From Seiridium cupressi (lineage: Eukaryota; Ascomycota; Sordariomycetes; Amphisphaeriales; Sporocadaceae), in contig JARVKI010000051.1 in assembly GCA_036674765.1 (NCBI GenBank), forward strand, positions 247,735 through 311,734: 64,000 bases of DNA, in the 5' to 3' direction. The position numbers and the translations under genes were made by a program. Positions 32,561-44,400 of the stretch are shown piece after piece (the stretch's first letter is position 1; each line of letters starts with the position of its first letter). Below the pieces are notes generated by a model. That model was not told the DNA's origin. It saw nothing but the letters and a program-made list of their open reading frames with translations, and made no database searches.

Positions 32561-34112
32561 ACGAAACAATGATCGCTATTGTCTAGCTTTCCAATGGCGG
32601 AGGCAAAATGAACGAGAATTTTTGAAGCAAACAAGAAAGAGTCAAATTTACTTCTGCTTGTTGGACCCCAATCACAAAATGGCAGGAAATGGATGGATGG
32701 TGTTTTTAGACTTGGATCATCGTTATATCCATGATACCCCAGCGCATGATTTTTCTTACGCATATAACACGGAGTAGTTATCTTTATGATCGTAGACGGG
32801 ACAACAGGGAATGGGCGTCCGTAGCGAGTTAGTCTATTCACTTGGACATTGACGACTATAAATGCCTTTGCTAAGTGGTTGACTGCCTTACTCTCTGGAT
32901 GCTACGTCTGGTATGTGCAAAGCTGGCAACATCGCACATCGCAACTTCTCTATCCGTCTGATGCCAGTTACTCCGATAAGCTTGAGGGGATCGAGTCTTT
33001 ACTCTTGTGGGCGCAATTCCTATTTAGATCAACAGTATCGATGAAACGAGCGCGCTCTACCGCTCCGGGATTGCTATAATTTGCAAGATCGGCTTCTCGA
33101 CTGCCCCGCCCTGAAGCCTTCCAGAGATGACTGTACCCTAAACTATCAAAGGCTTTTCTGCATTATGCATGTCCAGCTGAGATATGAGTTCGGATCAAAC
33201 CTGTTCAGGGCTTATCTCGTTTGGGATTTCCCTGTTTCACCTTTACGCCTGCACCTTCGTCGACGCCGTGCCGTGCGTCTCTAATCTGCATGCGCCTGAT
33301 GCCTCGGGGAATTGCTTGGTTGGATCTGGCATACGCCTCCGGCTAGCAGCGGGCCACGATGAGAATAAATAAAACGGGAAAGCAGAGCTGATAGAGCTGA
33401 TAGATGTGCTAGGAGGTGTGGGAGATACTATTGATTCCGAGGGTTCGCTGGAGACTTTCTATATGGACTGATGCTAATATAAACGCGAGGAAATGGAGCT
33501 AGCATGATATCCTTTATCTGTTAAACCCCAAAGAGGGAGCCTCTTGCTTATTGTTTTTATAGAGAGAACAAATACACACAGTTTTCCATCGTAATATAAG
33601 TGGTATGGTGTTTACAGAACATTGGCGTATTCTGGCAGCAATTTGAGTTCTCAGTAGCCACTTCCGTATGATTTTGCAGAACTGTACATACCTCTTTCCA
33701 TTCAGAAGAACAGCCCTCATCATTTTGCTATACCACTCTGGTCTTTCTTACTTTTTGCTAAGCTAGAAGATCGGCCCAGAAGAATGTCGAGCCATAAGGC
33801 AGGAGCGAAGCTGTAAAGTACATGGCTAATCATGCTCGTGCATCTCTTCTTCACCAGGTCATTAAGATTCAATTGGCCTCAATGCATCTACAGCAGCAGG
33901 TCATACCATTCCATTAGCAAGATCATGGAATTATTTGCTCGAGTTTTTTTCTTTCGCAAAACTGTTAGACGCATCGCGACATCTTCATTAACCTCCTCGT
34001 CAATCGCTCTTCAATTGTCTCATAGACCACATACTCGTTTTCCGTCACTGCCAACTCTTTTCGACTTACAGATTCCTCGCCATCGCCTCGCATTGCTTAT
34101 CTGAAGCTCAAC
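32561..34112. other. Intergenic region, no gene seen
   Basis: The 3' side of the TBC gene followed by moderately AT-rich DNA. Frames are all under 91 codons and overlap. From about 33.97 kb the sequence becomes C/T-rich without ATG and looks like the leader of the small gene at 34113. Confidence 0.5.
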
Positions 34113-34576
34113 ATGTGTACTGGTCGTTACCGTGGCTATCTCGAGTGCCGACAGGGAGACCCGGATGCCACGCCATTGGGCCATATCCTCTGCACCTATT
34201 CCCTCCGATACCAATATCCTTGTGAACGCATCGGTGACTGGGAGGTGGTACCACGGCTCGACGCTGACTCGCGGACGAACGGGACCATTGTCCAAAATGC
34301 CGCCAAGAGTGGCCGGAGCAAATCCGGGGCTGGTACGAGCGATTGGGAGAGGCGAAGGGGTTGGTCAGCGGGTATCTGAGCCCGGCGGATATGAAGGCAC
34401 TGTTCCACAAGCTGGACTCCATGTTCGACGTAGCAATGCGCGAAGTGAGAAAGGAGCCACGCCGGGGCACCCAGATCAGATCTCTGGAGGTGCTGAAAAC
34501 GCAGATGATCGCACTCAAGTATGAGGCGGACAGGGACGTCCATCATTGTTATGTGAATCGTAAGTTTGGAGCTTAG
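34113..34576 (+). CDS. Small hypothetical protein split over two frames (possible frameshift)
   Basis: I do not recognise the family. An ATG with good context (CTCAACATG) after a pyrimidine-rich leader opens 88 codons beginning MCTGRYRGYLEC and containing a second Cys-rich stretch LCTYSLRYQYPCERIGDWEVV. About 34.28 kb the coding character moves to another frame, which reads DHCPKCRQEWPEQIRGWYE and continues with a helical, charged segment to TAG at 34576. Together this would be a ~150-residue protein with CxxC pairs, perhaps zinc-binding. A GT..AG intron that joins them (from about 34243) would need a poor AGAG acceptor and would delete the CPKC motif, so a one-base frameshift is as likely. 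It may be a pseudogene. Confidence 0.4.
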
Positions 34577-35383
34577 CAACGAGCGAATCAGCTGTTATGG
34601 GTTATATAATAGGATTGGCTATACTATTGTTACCGTTTCAAGGGCTGTTTAGAGGGCAAGGTGTGTAAAGATTGTCCTAACAGGGACGCAGCGTTGTGGT
34701 ATAGATCTGTTAGTATCATTGGGATAAATTACTATTATTTTCCTACTAGTCTATCACGGTTTTCATTTCGTCTTTTCAGCCTGTTGTGTCGCATCATATC
34801 TCTTATTCGAAATATGTTGAGCAAATGTGGATGCTTTGATGTTAGTTGACATTCCATCCGAAATCCTTTCACTCAAGCAGTGCCTATTGAGCTCTGTGTT
34901 TTGAGGGATACTGCTAACTTATAGAAATTGATCATTCTGGATACTTGACTAGTCATGCAGTACCCAGTAGGAGGCTGCCTCTTCCAATTCGTGATATCTG
35001 CCCTTCCCATGATGTTGATGCCAGCATAGCGATGGTTTGATGAGCGTCTTTACTCTCGTAGTCGCGATTGACGCGGAACATATGTAGAAGAGAACCACTC
35101 GCCAGCAAATTAGCAGTAATGGAATGTTGTTGGAATTATCGTGCCAAGCTGCTATGGCAATGAATAAGAGCGTGGATAAAGCGCTGAATGAAGCATACCA
35201 CAGTGTTCGGCCAATGTCCGTCTATCCGCAACTTTCAGTAATGTTACTTCGCTATCGCGGCCCCACACCAACACCGAAAGACGGAGGACCTTTCCGATCG
35301 CATACTCAAACCTCATTCTCTTCAACATCACCAGCAATACTGACCGTACGTTTTACCCAGATACTTGCCAGAGGATACAAGAA
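34577..35383. other. Intergenic region, no gene seen
   Basis: Relatively AT-rich spacer between the small hypothetical gene and the nitrilase gene. The 89-codon frame at 35124-35393 overlaps the nitrilase start and is read differently. The final ~200 bp are C/A-rich and probably the nitrilase leader. Confidence 0.5.
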
Positions 35384-36618
35384 ATGGCTATAGCTGTGAG
35401 CTCTCCCGTCTATGTATAACGAACCAAGCTCTCAAACTGCTAACATTCCGCAGGCAGTGGGGCAGATCTGCTCGACGGCGTCGATGACGCACAATCTTGA
35501 GCAATGCGTCAAGCTCATTTCCAAGGCGGCAGCCGCCGGCGCAAAGGTAATACAAGCTGTTCCGAACAATACGTGGAGGCAGTGCCAATATGAGACAATG
35601 TGTGGTCGAGCGCCATATCGCCCAATGCACCTATCTGTCACGGTGAACTGTGAAGGCGGGCTGGCCTTTAAGCTCGGAGCTGGGCACGAAGTTTGGTATA
35701 TGCTAACAGCTTCGATAGGTTCTTTTTCTGCCAGAGGCCTCCGACTACATAGCAACATTCCCGGCTGAGTCTCTATCACTTGCGAAACCGGTGGCCAGCT
35801 CTCCTTTCGTGACGGGCCTGCAATCCGCTGCAGCGAAATACTCCCTCGCAGTCCATGTCGGCATTCATGTTCCGGTAGCTGTGAAGCCTGTTGCATCGCC
35901 GGCTACAGATTCAATCTTGAATTCTATCCCGAGAGAAGACACTTCATCAACTTCTGAGTCAACTCAGGAAGACACCAAGACCAAGCTGTACAACCGGACG
36001 ATATGGATCAACGAAGATGGCTCCATCAATGAGAAGGCCAACTACGACAAGATCCACCTCTTCGACTACGCAACTCTGCGCGAGTCCAACTCTACTCAGG
36101 CTGGAAGCGACCTCGTAACCCCCTTTCCTTCGGCGATAGGCCGCATCGGCAGTTTGATCTGCTTCGATCTCCGCTTCCCGGAAGCAGCTCTCCGTTTAAC
36201 CAGGCCGGGGCCATTCTCGGGGTTCGCCAAGTCTCCAGCGCAGGTCCTCCTCTACCCGTCCGCGTTCACGGTCCCCACCGGACGAGCGCACTGGGAGGTG
36301 CTACTTAGGTCTCGGGCTATCGAGACGCAGAGCTGGGTCATCGCATCTGCCCAGGTCGGAAGGCACGGAGAGGGCGCCAAGAGAGTGAGTTATGGGAAGA
36401 GCCTGGTGGTTGACCCTTGGGGCAAGGTCGTCGTGGAGCTCAAGGGAGTCAAAGGAGAAAGCGAGGGTGAATGGGAAGCAGAGGACGGGGCTATAGGCGA
36501 TCTCGGTCTCGTTGATATAGATCTGGAGCAATGGGAAGGCATCAGGGAAAAGATGCCCCTTAAGCGGAGACAGTCAGTCATCCCTCTATTACCTTTGTCC
36601 GACTATCATCGATACTAA
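35384..36618 (+). CDS. NIT2: Nit2-type carbon-nitrogen hydrolase (deaminated glutathione amidase-like)
   Basis: Nitrilase-superfamily amidase, by family role a metabolite-repair enzyme removing deaminated glutathione. Exon 1 is a 12-nt micro-exon 35384-35395 (MAIA), exon 2 35454-35546, exon 3 35719-36618; introns are 58 bp (GTGAGC, branch CTAAC, CGCAG) and 172 bp (GTAATA..ATAG). All joins are phase 0, giving 334 residues. The Glu-Lys-Cys triad is complete: E41 in FLPEASD, K146 in YDKIHLFD, C183 in ICFDLRFPE. Further family marks are PSAFTVPTGRAHWEVLLRSRAIE, SWVIASAQVG and YGKSLVVDPWGKV. The splice model restores the N-terminal QICST..NL region expected before the Glu motif. An insert of ~20 residues (SIPREDTSSTSESTQEDTK) is a disordered loop. 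No targeting signal is obvious. Confidence 0.93.
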
Positions 36619-39600
36619 TCGTCAATAGTGATGTATACGCAGAGGTTTGATATATTATCCGCCAGAGTGCGAGGCTACCATGAACCTCGTTCGTGGTATC
36701 CAATTTGACGTCATGAGCATCTCATATAGAGACAAAGATATTGGAACATTGGCACATTCAATGTGGTCCTTTACTCCTAGCTAGTACTTATAGAAACATC
36801 AACTCGGACCGGAGATGAGACAGTCCATATAGTACTAGACCAGCTCAGCTCGATACCTGGCCGTAGAAAAGCATTTCTCTGCAAGACCGGTATGAGTTAT
36901 CATTTCCAAAATTCAAACAAAAGACGCATCATGGAATCCTAGCATTGGAAGTGGCCGCTGTGACTATGCCCTCACTACATTTATCAGCCCCTTGGTATTG
37001 GCATCCTTAAAAGGAGTTGATAATGAGCACATTCCACATAAATCCAAAAGAAATTGACGAGTCTTCTAGCCTTGAACAAGGGAGAGCTCGAAATATTTTC
37101 TGTCCACGTGCTGTCCCCTGTTCTCAGCTGTTGCTGGAAGCATGACAGGTAAGACTATGATCCGGTCATGGCTCCGAGATTTGAGATTACCAGGACTAGC
37201 CCTTCGAACCTATCACTTTTGAAACGAAGCTGCTAACAAAGAGAATGATTAGTCTACTCGGCGCTCGGCGGATAATCTTCTAGAAGCCAAAAGTCTCCGG
37301 TGGCGGAGCCTGACATGCAGCCGAGACCTAGGAGTACTCCCGTAGAAGACAAAGAGTCCCAGCTGCGTCTTGTCATGTCTCAGAGGCCACACCATTCAGC
37401 TCCAGGCCCCGAGCCTCTTGGCCTCTCGGATCGGATTGCAGAGGATACGAGCCCGCCGCTCCGAGTGCCGGATGCCTTCAATTCCCCTCTCAACTGATGT
37501 GTCCTCATGCGGCTACTGTAGAGAAAGGAAGTACCTGGCCGAGAAGCATGATTTGACGCTCCGTCGGCCTCGCCCGGCGGTATACGAGATACCCCCGGGA
37601 GCACAACGTTATGCAATGCAATGCAGAGGCACGCGGGCTGCTGTTCCCAAGAATAGCTCAGATTACATTGCCCGGGCACAGCCACCGCAGCCGGAGAGTT
37701 TCCGAGTGCTCGGGTCGCCGGATCAGCTTCACAGCGTGTGGTTCCACGACCTGCTGCTTCTGTTGCTGAAGATTCCTCATCCGAAGGCTCCGTGGTGGAG
37801 TGACCAATCGCTCACCCCCCACGCGATCGTGGGCAGGTAGGACGTGGGACGAGAGGGTGGGAAAGAGCACGTGTTGCCAATGCGGCACTTGAAATGCCGT
37901 GGGATGTTCGAAGGAGAGGGTCTTGATGATTATCGTGATGATGAGAAGATTCCAAACCATGGGGATCGATGTCATATGGACAGTGTCACATATCACCGCA
38001 CCGGTAGACTTATCTTCGATCCCGTGGGGGGTTCCCCTCGGTGTCTAGAACTAGCTTTGGCAGGTAGAGTTGGGGGTCATCCAGAAGCAGGTGTGGCAGC
38101 TTGCCCCAGATTCTGCTGCTCTCTAATCCACTCAGCCACCCCACAAACGTCCAAAAATTGTGAGACCGGGTAGGGTGAGGAAAAAGCAATACCACGAGCA
38201 GGTATTTTCGGTATGACGACAAGTCCTGACACCCCCCTCCCGCGACATGCATGCTTTTCATGGCCGGGGTCGTGGAGTGTTGACACGTAGACGATTGCGG
38301 GAAGCAAGTTCCCTCATTGCGAGGAGACATTGTCTAGTCATGGATCTAAGATGATCGGGTCGGGTGTTTCCCTTTTCGTGTCTCTAGGAAATGCAGGTAC
38401 GATGTTCCGTATGCACGAGAAAATCGGGGAAGCAAGGCAATCGGCCTGGGCTGTATCCGCATGCAGAAACCCGCAGACTAGCACTGGAGCTCACGAACAG
38501 ATCTGAGTCCCGGGTTCTTGGGAAAAAGCCTGCCGTCGTCACTGCGACATTCCTTCGTCTGCCAGAGAAAAATGACATGTCACTTTGCTTTCTTCCCGTG
38601 CCCCTTGTGAAGGTTTGCTGGCACGAAGTGACATGTCATAACCCCCGACAAGCTCCATTGCATCGAGGGGTTCCAGGGGGCCTGGGGGTTGTTCTAGAGC
38701 TCATAGCGGTTCAGGCCGTTCTTGCATGGCGGGCCAGCGGGCCTCTGGGCTAAAACAGCGCGCCACAGTTCAGGTAGCTAACACGAATCAGCAAACCCCG
38801 ACTCCATCTTCTGCACTTTGCCCGTTTCAGCAGCTTCCACTGGGAAGAAGAAAGGGACAAACTAGTGTTCTAGACGGACCCGGCGATGCGGTTGCTGGAA
38901 TCATGCAGCCCCTTTTAGACTTGCATTAGCCTCGCAGATACGCTGTTTGTTTGCTAGAGGTCCCGGTTTCAGAGGGGGGGATAAAATGAATGGGGGATGG
39001 TTCAAGCGAAACAAAACTCTCACCTTGGGAAAAGAAACAGACTACCAAAAAGGAAAATAGAGTTTTGCGACATAGGCTCTGCTGGTGCTTCCCCGAGACA
39101 CTCCCACATACCAGATACGAACTTCCGATGATGCGTAGATGCTGGGGTCGACGTTTGCTAGTCTGACAGCGGGCCCGACGATTGCGAAGAGGGGGAAGGT
39201 TCGCGCCATCCCTTGAGACACGGGTCCTCGAAGTTTGTTGTTTGATCGCGTCTTGTATATACACACAAGAAAACAAAAAGTGGTCTTATATGTCTAGGAA
39301 ATGGCACCGTCATGTGCTTGCTTTCCCGCTGTCTATTTCCTTTTCTGTGTTCGGGACATGGGCAAAGTCTGCTCTTACCGATTCCCCGGCCAAGGGAGAG
39401 GAAAACGAAAAATTGTGTTTTCCTGTTCCAGCCAAGTTTGTATGCATCCTGTATGTACCTGCAACGTGCCCAGCCTGTCAGCGGCTGCGAGGTGGGTGTC
39501 ATCTACGGCTGCAGCATGTATGCACATGCACGTCTCTATTTTTGTGACCTCATCGGCTGCTTACCCAGCTGGATGTGCTTTAAAAAAAGAAAGAAAAAAG

Positions 39601-39635
39601 AAAAAAGAAAAAAGAAAAAAGAAAAAAGAAAAAAG

Positions 39636-39667
<32 letters not shown>

Positions 39668-40941
39668 AACATACCGCGAATAATCAATTTTTGGCGGCAA
39701 GTTTTGCAGCCATTTTTAATGACTGATGCCACATAATAATTGAGAGGCGAAAGCTGATAAAACAAGATGGGTCCTGGCAGGGGAGCAAGGGGAAAGCAAA
39801 AACAAGTAGTAGACCTGTCACAATGTCTTGCTTACGAGATTGGCACCGCGATCCACCGCATTTCACGAAAAGTTTGATAACAAGAAGCAATGAGAGTATA
39901 AGTAATTGATCCGTCATTTTTGAACTCAAACTTGGAGCCGCTCAGCTATTGTACTCCTCAGAGTTACTGTACAGTCTAAAACTGGGGGTATCTTCTATCA
40001 ACCGGGTTCCAGCCCGGCCAAGTAGCCAAACGGCTGGAAAACCCTCAACAAGGTACAGGTTGGCGCGAGCCGAAAGTGTTGCCAATTATCCATCAGTGAA
40101 ATCAACCCAAGACTTTGGAGTTTCCTACTCCGTAACAGGTACAAGCCGTGAATACCCTGAAAGACAAGCCCCCGCGAAGGGATCCAGATGTAGTCTGGTA
40201 GAGACAAAGGAAAGAAAAAATCAAAGTCTATATGCAACCCAAAGCAATTCTTTTCCCAGCCGTGCCCAATTTTTTGTAAACCATCCCATTAACCGTGTGC
40301 TGTGACCATGACCGTAGAACCGAAAAGGGTATTAAAAATGTGTAGGATGCAGGCGTCATTGCAAACCGGACTCAAAAACCTGAGACACGATGGCGCGCGC
40401 CCCAATGCGGACCCAAGGGATAGCATTCGCAAGCGTGGAAAAAGACAGCAAATGTCATAATCGGGAAGCCGAAGTCCGCTAGGGCAGCGTCGGCCACGAT
40501 TCAAGACTGAAATAGCCCGAAAGTGTCCAGATCCCGTAAAGCCGTCCAGTCTATTTTGAACGCCGTAAAATAAGCAAGGTGAAATTCCAGAGTGTGCGCA
40601 TGTAGCCGTAACGATGATCCTCCCTTGCTGCTGGGAAGCAAGTGGCGCCGAGCCGAAGTGTGTATCTTGATGGGATCGGAATGTAATGTATTAAAGGTGT
40701 ATTGGAATGCTGGTCGTCGCCGCATAAGTTGGTATACAGTTTGAAGAGGAAGCGATTAATACTGCATATCGCAAGCCTGTGCTGGAGCGCAGTAGTTGCT
40801 AGCGATGCGATTGAGAGCATGGCTCAACAACCAAGCACGAGGCAAGGCCATTAGCTGTAGCACGTAGCGCAGAACCAAGTACTCTTGGCCGCCTTGTTGT
40901 ACGTGACTAAAAGTGTCGCGAATCTGAACGAGTTTGGACAC
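36619..40941. other. 4.3-kb gene-poor stretch
   Basis: No gene is supported. Overlapping frames of 60-156 codons occur on both strands, none with motifs. A simple A-rich repeat (AAAAAAG)n running into poly-A occupies 39582-39664 and explains the Lys- and Phe-rich frames there. The right end is the presumed 3' UTR of the minus-strand microprotein gene at 40942. Confidence 0.45.
39582..39664. repeat. (AAAAAAG)n microsatellite with poly-A end
   Basis: Seven-base A6G units repeated several times, then an uninterrupted A run. Simple repeat with no coding meaning. Confidence 0.9.
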
Positions 40942-41040
40942 TTATCGTGGCTTCGGCCTTGGGGGAGGCTTGGGCACACCCGTCGTGTCGTAGGCACCAC
41001 GGCCCATGTTGGCGTATGATGAGAACCCGCTGTCAGTCAT
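40942..41040 (-). CDS. 32-residue microprotein with Pro-rich basic tail
   Basis: A very short gene supported by its architecture more than by length. The ATG at 41040 has near-ideal context (CATCAAAATGACT). The protein starts MTDSGFSSYANMGRGAYD and ends with PKPPPRPKPR before TAA. Upstream on the same strand are a likely leader intron (41278-41069, donor GTGAGT, branch GCTAAC, acceptor CCACTCAG), about 180 nt of leader (to ~41460) with no ATG at all, and a TATA box at 41497-41490. The spliced mRNA's first ATG is therefore this one. No signal peptide or membrane segment is present. I do not recognise the family; the Pro-rich end could bind SH3-like domains, but that is conjecture. Confidence 0.5.
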   Translation of the reverse strand: MTDSGFSSYANMGRGAYDTTGVPKPPPRPKPR

Positions 41041-41068
41041 TTTGATGTGAAGGAGCGTGAAGGCGAGG

Positions 41069-41278
41069 CTGAGTGGAAAGAATTCATGGTTAGCCTTAGT
41101 CACACTAATGTGATGAGAGTGTACGGTTATATAGATAAAACTGGACTGTACGGGAAGCTGGCGCCATGGGAGCCCATAAAGCCGCCAAAATTTGGTGGTG
41201 ATGACAGATGTACAAGGCAGCACCGGGAACGCGGGTGAAGGCGATAGAAGGATGCTCGGGGTTGCGCGTCTGACTCAC
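41069..41278 (-). other. Probable 5' UTR intron of the microprotein gene
   Basis: On the minus strand the donor is TTG|GTGAGT at 41278, the branch-like GGCTAACC lies ~30 nt before the acceptor, and the acceptor is TTCCACTCAG ending at 41069. It contains ATGs that would otherwise precede the microprotein start, so splicing matters for translation. Confidence 0.5.
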
Positions 41279-41489
41279 CAAGTAAAGCGTTGCAGTGCAA
41301 CGATGTAAGAGCACGGATTGGGATTGGTGTAGGTACTGAGGCAATGATGCAGCAAGTGCAGGGAGCGTTGCCGAATAGCAGACCAGTTCAGGATTGCTGT
41401 ACCAAAGATCCGAAGCGAAGCGTATTGTTGTAAAGATGAGTCGCAATTAAGCTGATATCAGCACCAGAGCGTCAGGCGGAGATGTCGGA

Positions 41490-41497
41490 TTTATATA
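41490..41497 (-). promoter_or_regulatory. TATA box of the microprotein gene
   Basis: TATATAAA on the minus strand, followed by TCCGACATCTCC. It lies about 450 bp upstream of the ATG in genomic DNA and about 240 nt upstream once the leader intron is removed. TATA-containing promoters in fungi are typical of strongly regulated genes. Confidence 0.5.
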
Positions 41498-44400
41498 GTT
41501 GGCAATACTCGAGTAAAACGGGGTTTGCGTGCGTAACTAAGGTGTTGACTCCTTGTCGTCGAAGCTGAAAGCTAGTGTTGCGGATGCCTTTCCGATGGTC
41601 GTGCTTGATGAGACTGCAGAGAAGGATGCAGAGAAGCTTAGGTCTTTGTCGAACCTGGGTTCCTAGGGCGTATTGGGTCCTTCGTGAAGTGAAGGGTCAC
41701 GCAGGTTTCGGGAGCGTGAGCTATTATGGGTCTTATTGTCGTTGAATTATTGTTTCCAAGGTTGTCTTGGGCTCGTATGTCAGGTACGATGCAGGTCGCT
41801 GGGCTGAACGCTGGGACGGTTCAAGGTTGCAGGTGTACCGATCGCTAAAATGCAGCACGGAAAGAGCAGCGCTGGGACGGGTGTTGTACAGCAGGAGTAT
41901 CGCCGAGTGTGTGTAAGTCTGGTTCCTGCGTCGTGGCAAATACAGGGTCTGCGGCAGTCGTAAAACAACAAGTTACAAAGCTAGAGAGCGACAGAGACTG
42001 GAAGCTCTTTATGGTACAGGAGAGGAATTTAGGAGATAGGAAAAGTCCAGTCGAACCAACTTGGGCTGTGGAAGGGGGCCCAAACTATCTTATAGCCTGC
42101 TCCCAAGGGGAAAGGGTTGGAAGAAAAAAAAAAAAGGGTGGTGGCTCATTTACCAGCTCAGACGTCCAAGCATGTAAATGAGCTCGCCAAAGGGAAAAAT
42201 AAATAGAAAGTACCTAACTCTACTCAGGGAAGCCGCCTAGCGCGGTGCCTGGTCAGCCGTGGGTACCTGGGGGACGAGGCGGCCCTGGGACCGTAAAAGC
42301 GACTTTCAGACTTTCCCAATGACGGGGGGCTCGGGGAGGTGCTCGCCCAGCAGGGTTAAGTCTGGTATGGCAGAAGAATGGGCTTGTGCTTTGGGCTTGG
42401 GCTTGGGCTTGGGCTTGCGAGGATGGCTGGTCGGGGAGCTTCTACTGGCTTTCCATGGTTTGCTTGCCTTTCATTATGTGGCCTGCCCCGTCCCTTCCGT
42501 CAATCCGCCAATCCGCCGGCCAGCAGCCAGCAGCCAGCAGCGCAGCGCAGCGCAGCGCCCAACGACCATCCTAGCGAGGCGGCCAGGCGACCCCCTGGTG
42601 GGCAAACCGAAAAACCAAAACCCAAGCAGGACCCAGACGGCGGCTCGTACTGAAGGTACATTGTACTGGCAGTCGGGTGCGAGGCGCAGGTCTCCAATGT
42701 ACATGTACCCGGTACCCGCGGCCGTCATGGGTGTGGATGCCGTCTCTAGGGCCAAACGTGGACGTTGAAGGGTCGACAGGGTTTCAAGGTCATGCCTTGG
42801 TTCCTTTGGGCTCCTGGGCCAGCGCAAAACTGGAAATGGAGAACAAGTGCCAGAAATGCCAGAAATGCCAGGCGGATGTCGCTTCCAGGGGCATCCTACA
42901 CGCTAACAGGGGTGCGAGGGAGATCCTTTCGTTGTCGGTACAGCCAATCCACTCTGCTAATAACTCCCCTACGCTAGCAGGCCCATTTTGGAATTTTTCT
43001 CGAAACTTTTCTTTTCTCACTTCCGCCAGGCCCCCCCCGGCCACGACAGCACTGAAATCCCCAAGCGCGACAATCCTCGTCTGATGCTGGGTCGAGGGTA
43101 GTTCGTTCTTTTCGCTCTGATGTTTGAGCTTCGTAAACAACAAGGAGATCGCCCTTGGTCTGTGATCCAATCCATTATTATTGAAATTTTTTCTTCTTAC
43201 TTTTCATGGCTTGGGGGGAGAAAAACCATTTCGCGGGCGGATACTTTTTGTTGAATGCAGCATGGGCGCTCGCGTAGCTTAGTACATGTACAGAGTTCAC
43301 AGTTCTCGGTCCGCTAGAGACAGCGGGTCAACGGAACTAGGGGAACGCGGAAGAGCGAGCACAATCAAAGTGCGAAATTTGGGGAACACGAGCCACCTAA
43401 AGGCAAAGAGGGTGTCAGCACGGCATTCATGCAACCCTGGAACCACGTTGCGCTTCCGATTGAGATGGTGTTATTGCAAACTTCGTTGGTAAATGTACGT
43501 ATCCCAGGCCAAATTGACCAACTTTCCTCTGCCGGGAGGATTTGGGGTGCTGCCCGTATAGTACTAGCGCGTCTTTTGCTCGCAGAAAGTAATGCGGGCA
43601 AGAAAAAGGTTCACCGGTGTAAGCCCTGCATGGAAAATGGTATCAGCTTGGACATATTGAATGCATCATGTCAGATAGGCACCTAAAGATGGAAGTATTA
43701 CCCTCTGCGACACCGCGCCCGTCTTTTCACACCATATGCATGGTACCTCGGAGTCGTCAGTGAGTCGTCCGCGGTATTTGGCCGCGACCCAAGAATTACG
43801 TACGGGCAGCATAAAGTTAGTGTCTGGTTGAATGAACCTTGATCGACAGGAGACAGGACGCCGCCGAAAAAAAAAGTTACCATAGAGGATCATCGATAAT
43901 CAGCCCGGATTCCCAGATTGCCGTGTACAACAACGTTGCCCAGTGTCGTCATTCGTGTGAACAATCCCTTGCGAGTCTTTGCAATAACTCGCTGAGCTGT
44001 CGTCTCAGACTCGCTCACTCAGCTATCAGATCATAGAGGTCATTGGTGCAGTGCCATGGGGCACAGCATCCGACATTTCCTATTCTTAGGCTGCGCATCG
44101 CAGGTGAGCTCTGTGTTTGGTCCACGTTGTTCTCGGCAGCCAACGACTGCTGCGATTCAGTCCACGCTGCCCGAGGGGGGCTTGTCCCAGAGATCCGGTT
44201 CAGATACATACCGCGACCCACCCCTACCGCCCGCCTCTCAGAGCATGGGATCCCACCTCGGCCTCCTGCGCTCACGATAGCACAGGCGTGCGCTCGTATT
44301 TGACAACAAACAGGGACGCAGTCAAGAGAGAAAGGAATGCCATCATGTCCTGCTGTGTATATGTGCGCCGTCATACATGCCTCGGAATGTTTGCCATCGT

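Noticed and set aside
39580..39765. Phe- and Lys-rich frames on both strands
   Set aside because: They are translations of the (AAAAAAG)n/poly-A simple repeat, not genes.
42393..42416. GGGCTT repeats as an internal telomere
   Set aside because: There are only four copies, not TTAGGG, and no other subtelomeric feature nearby; treated as a microsatellite.
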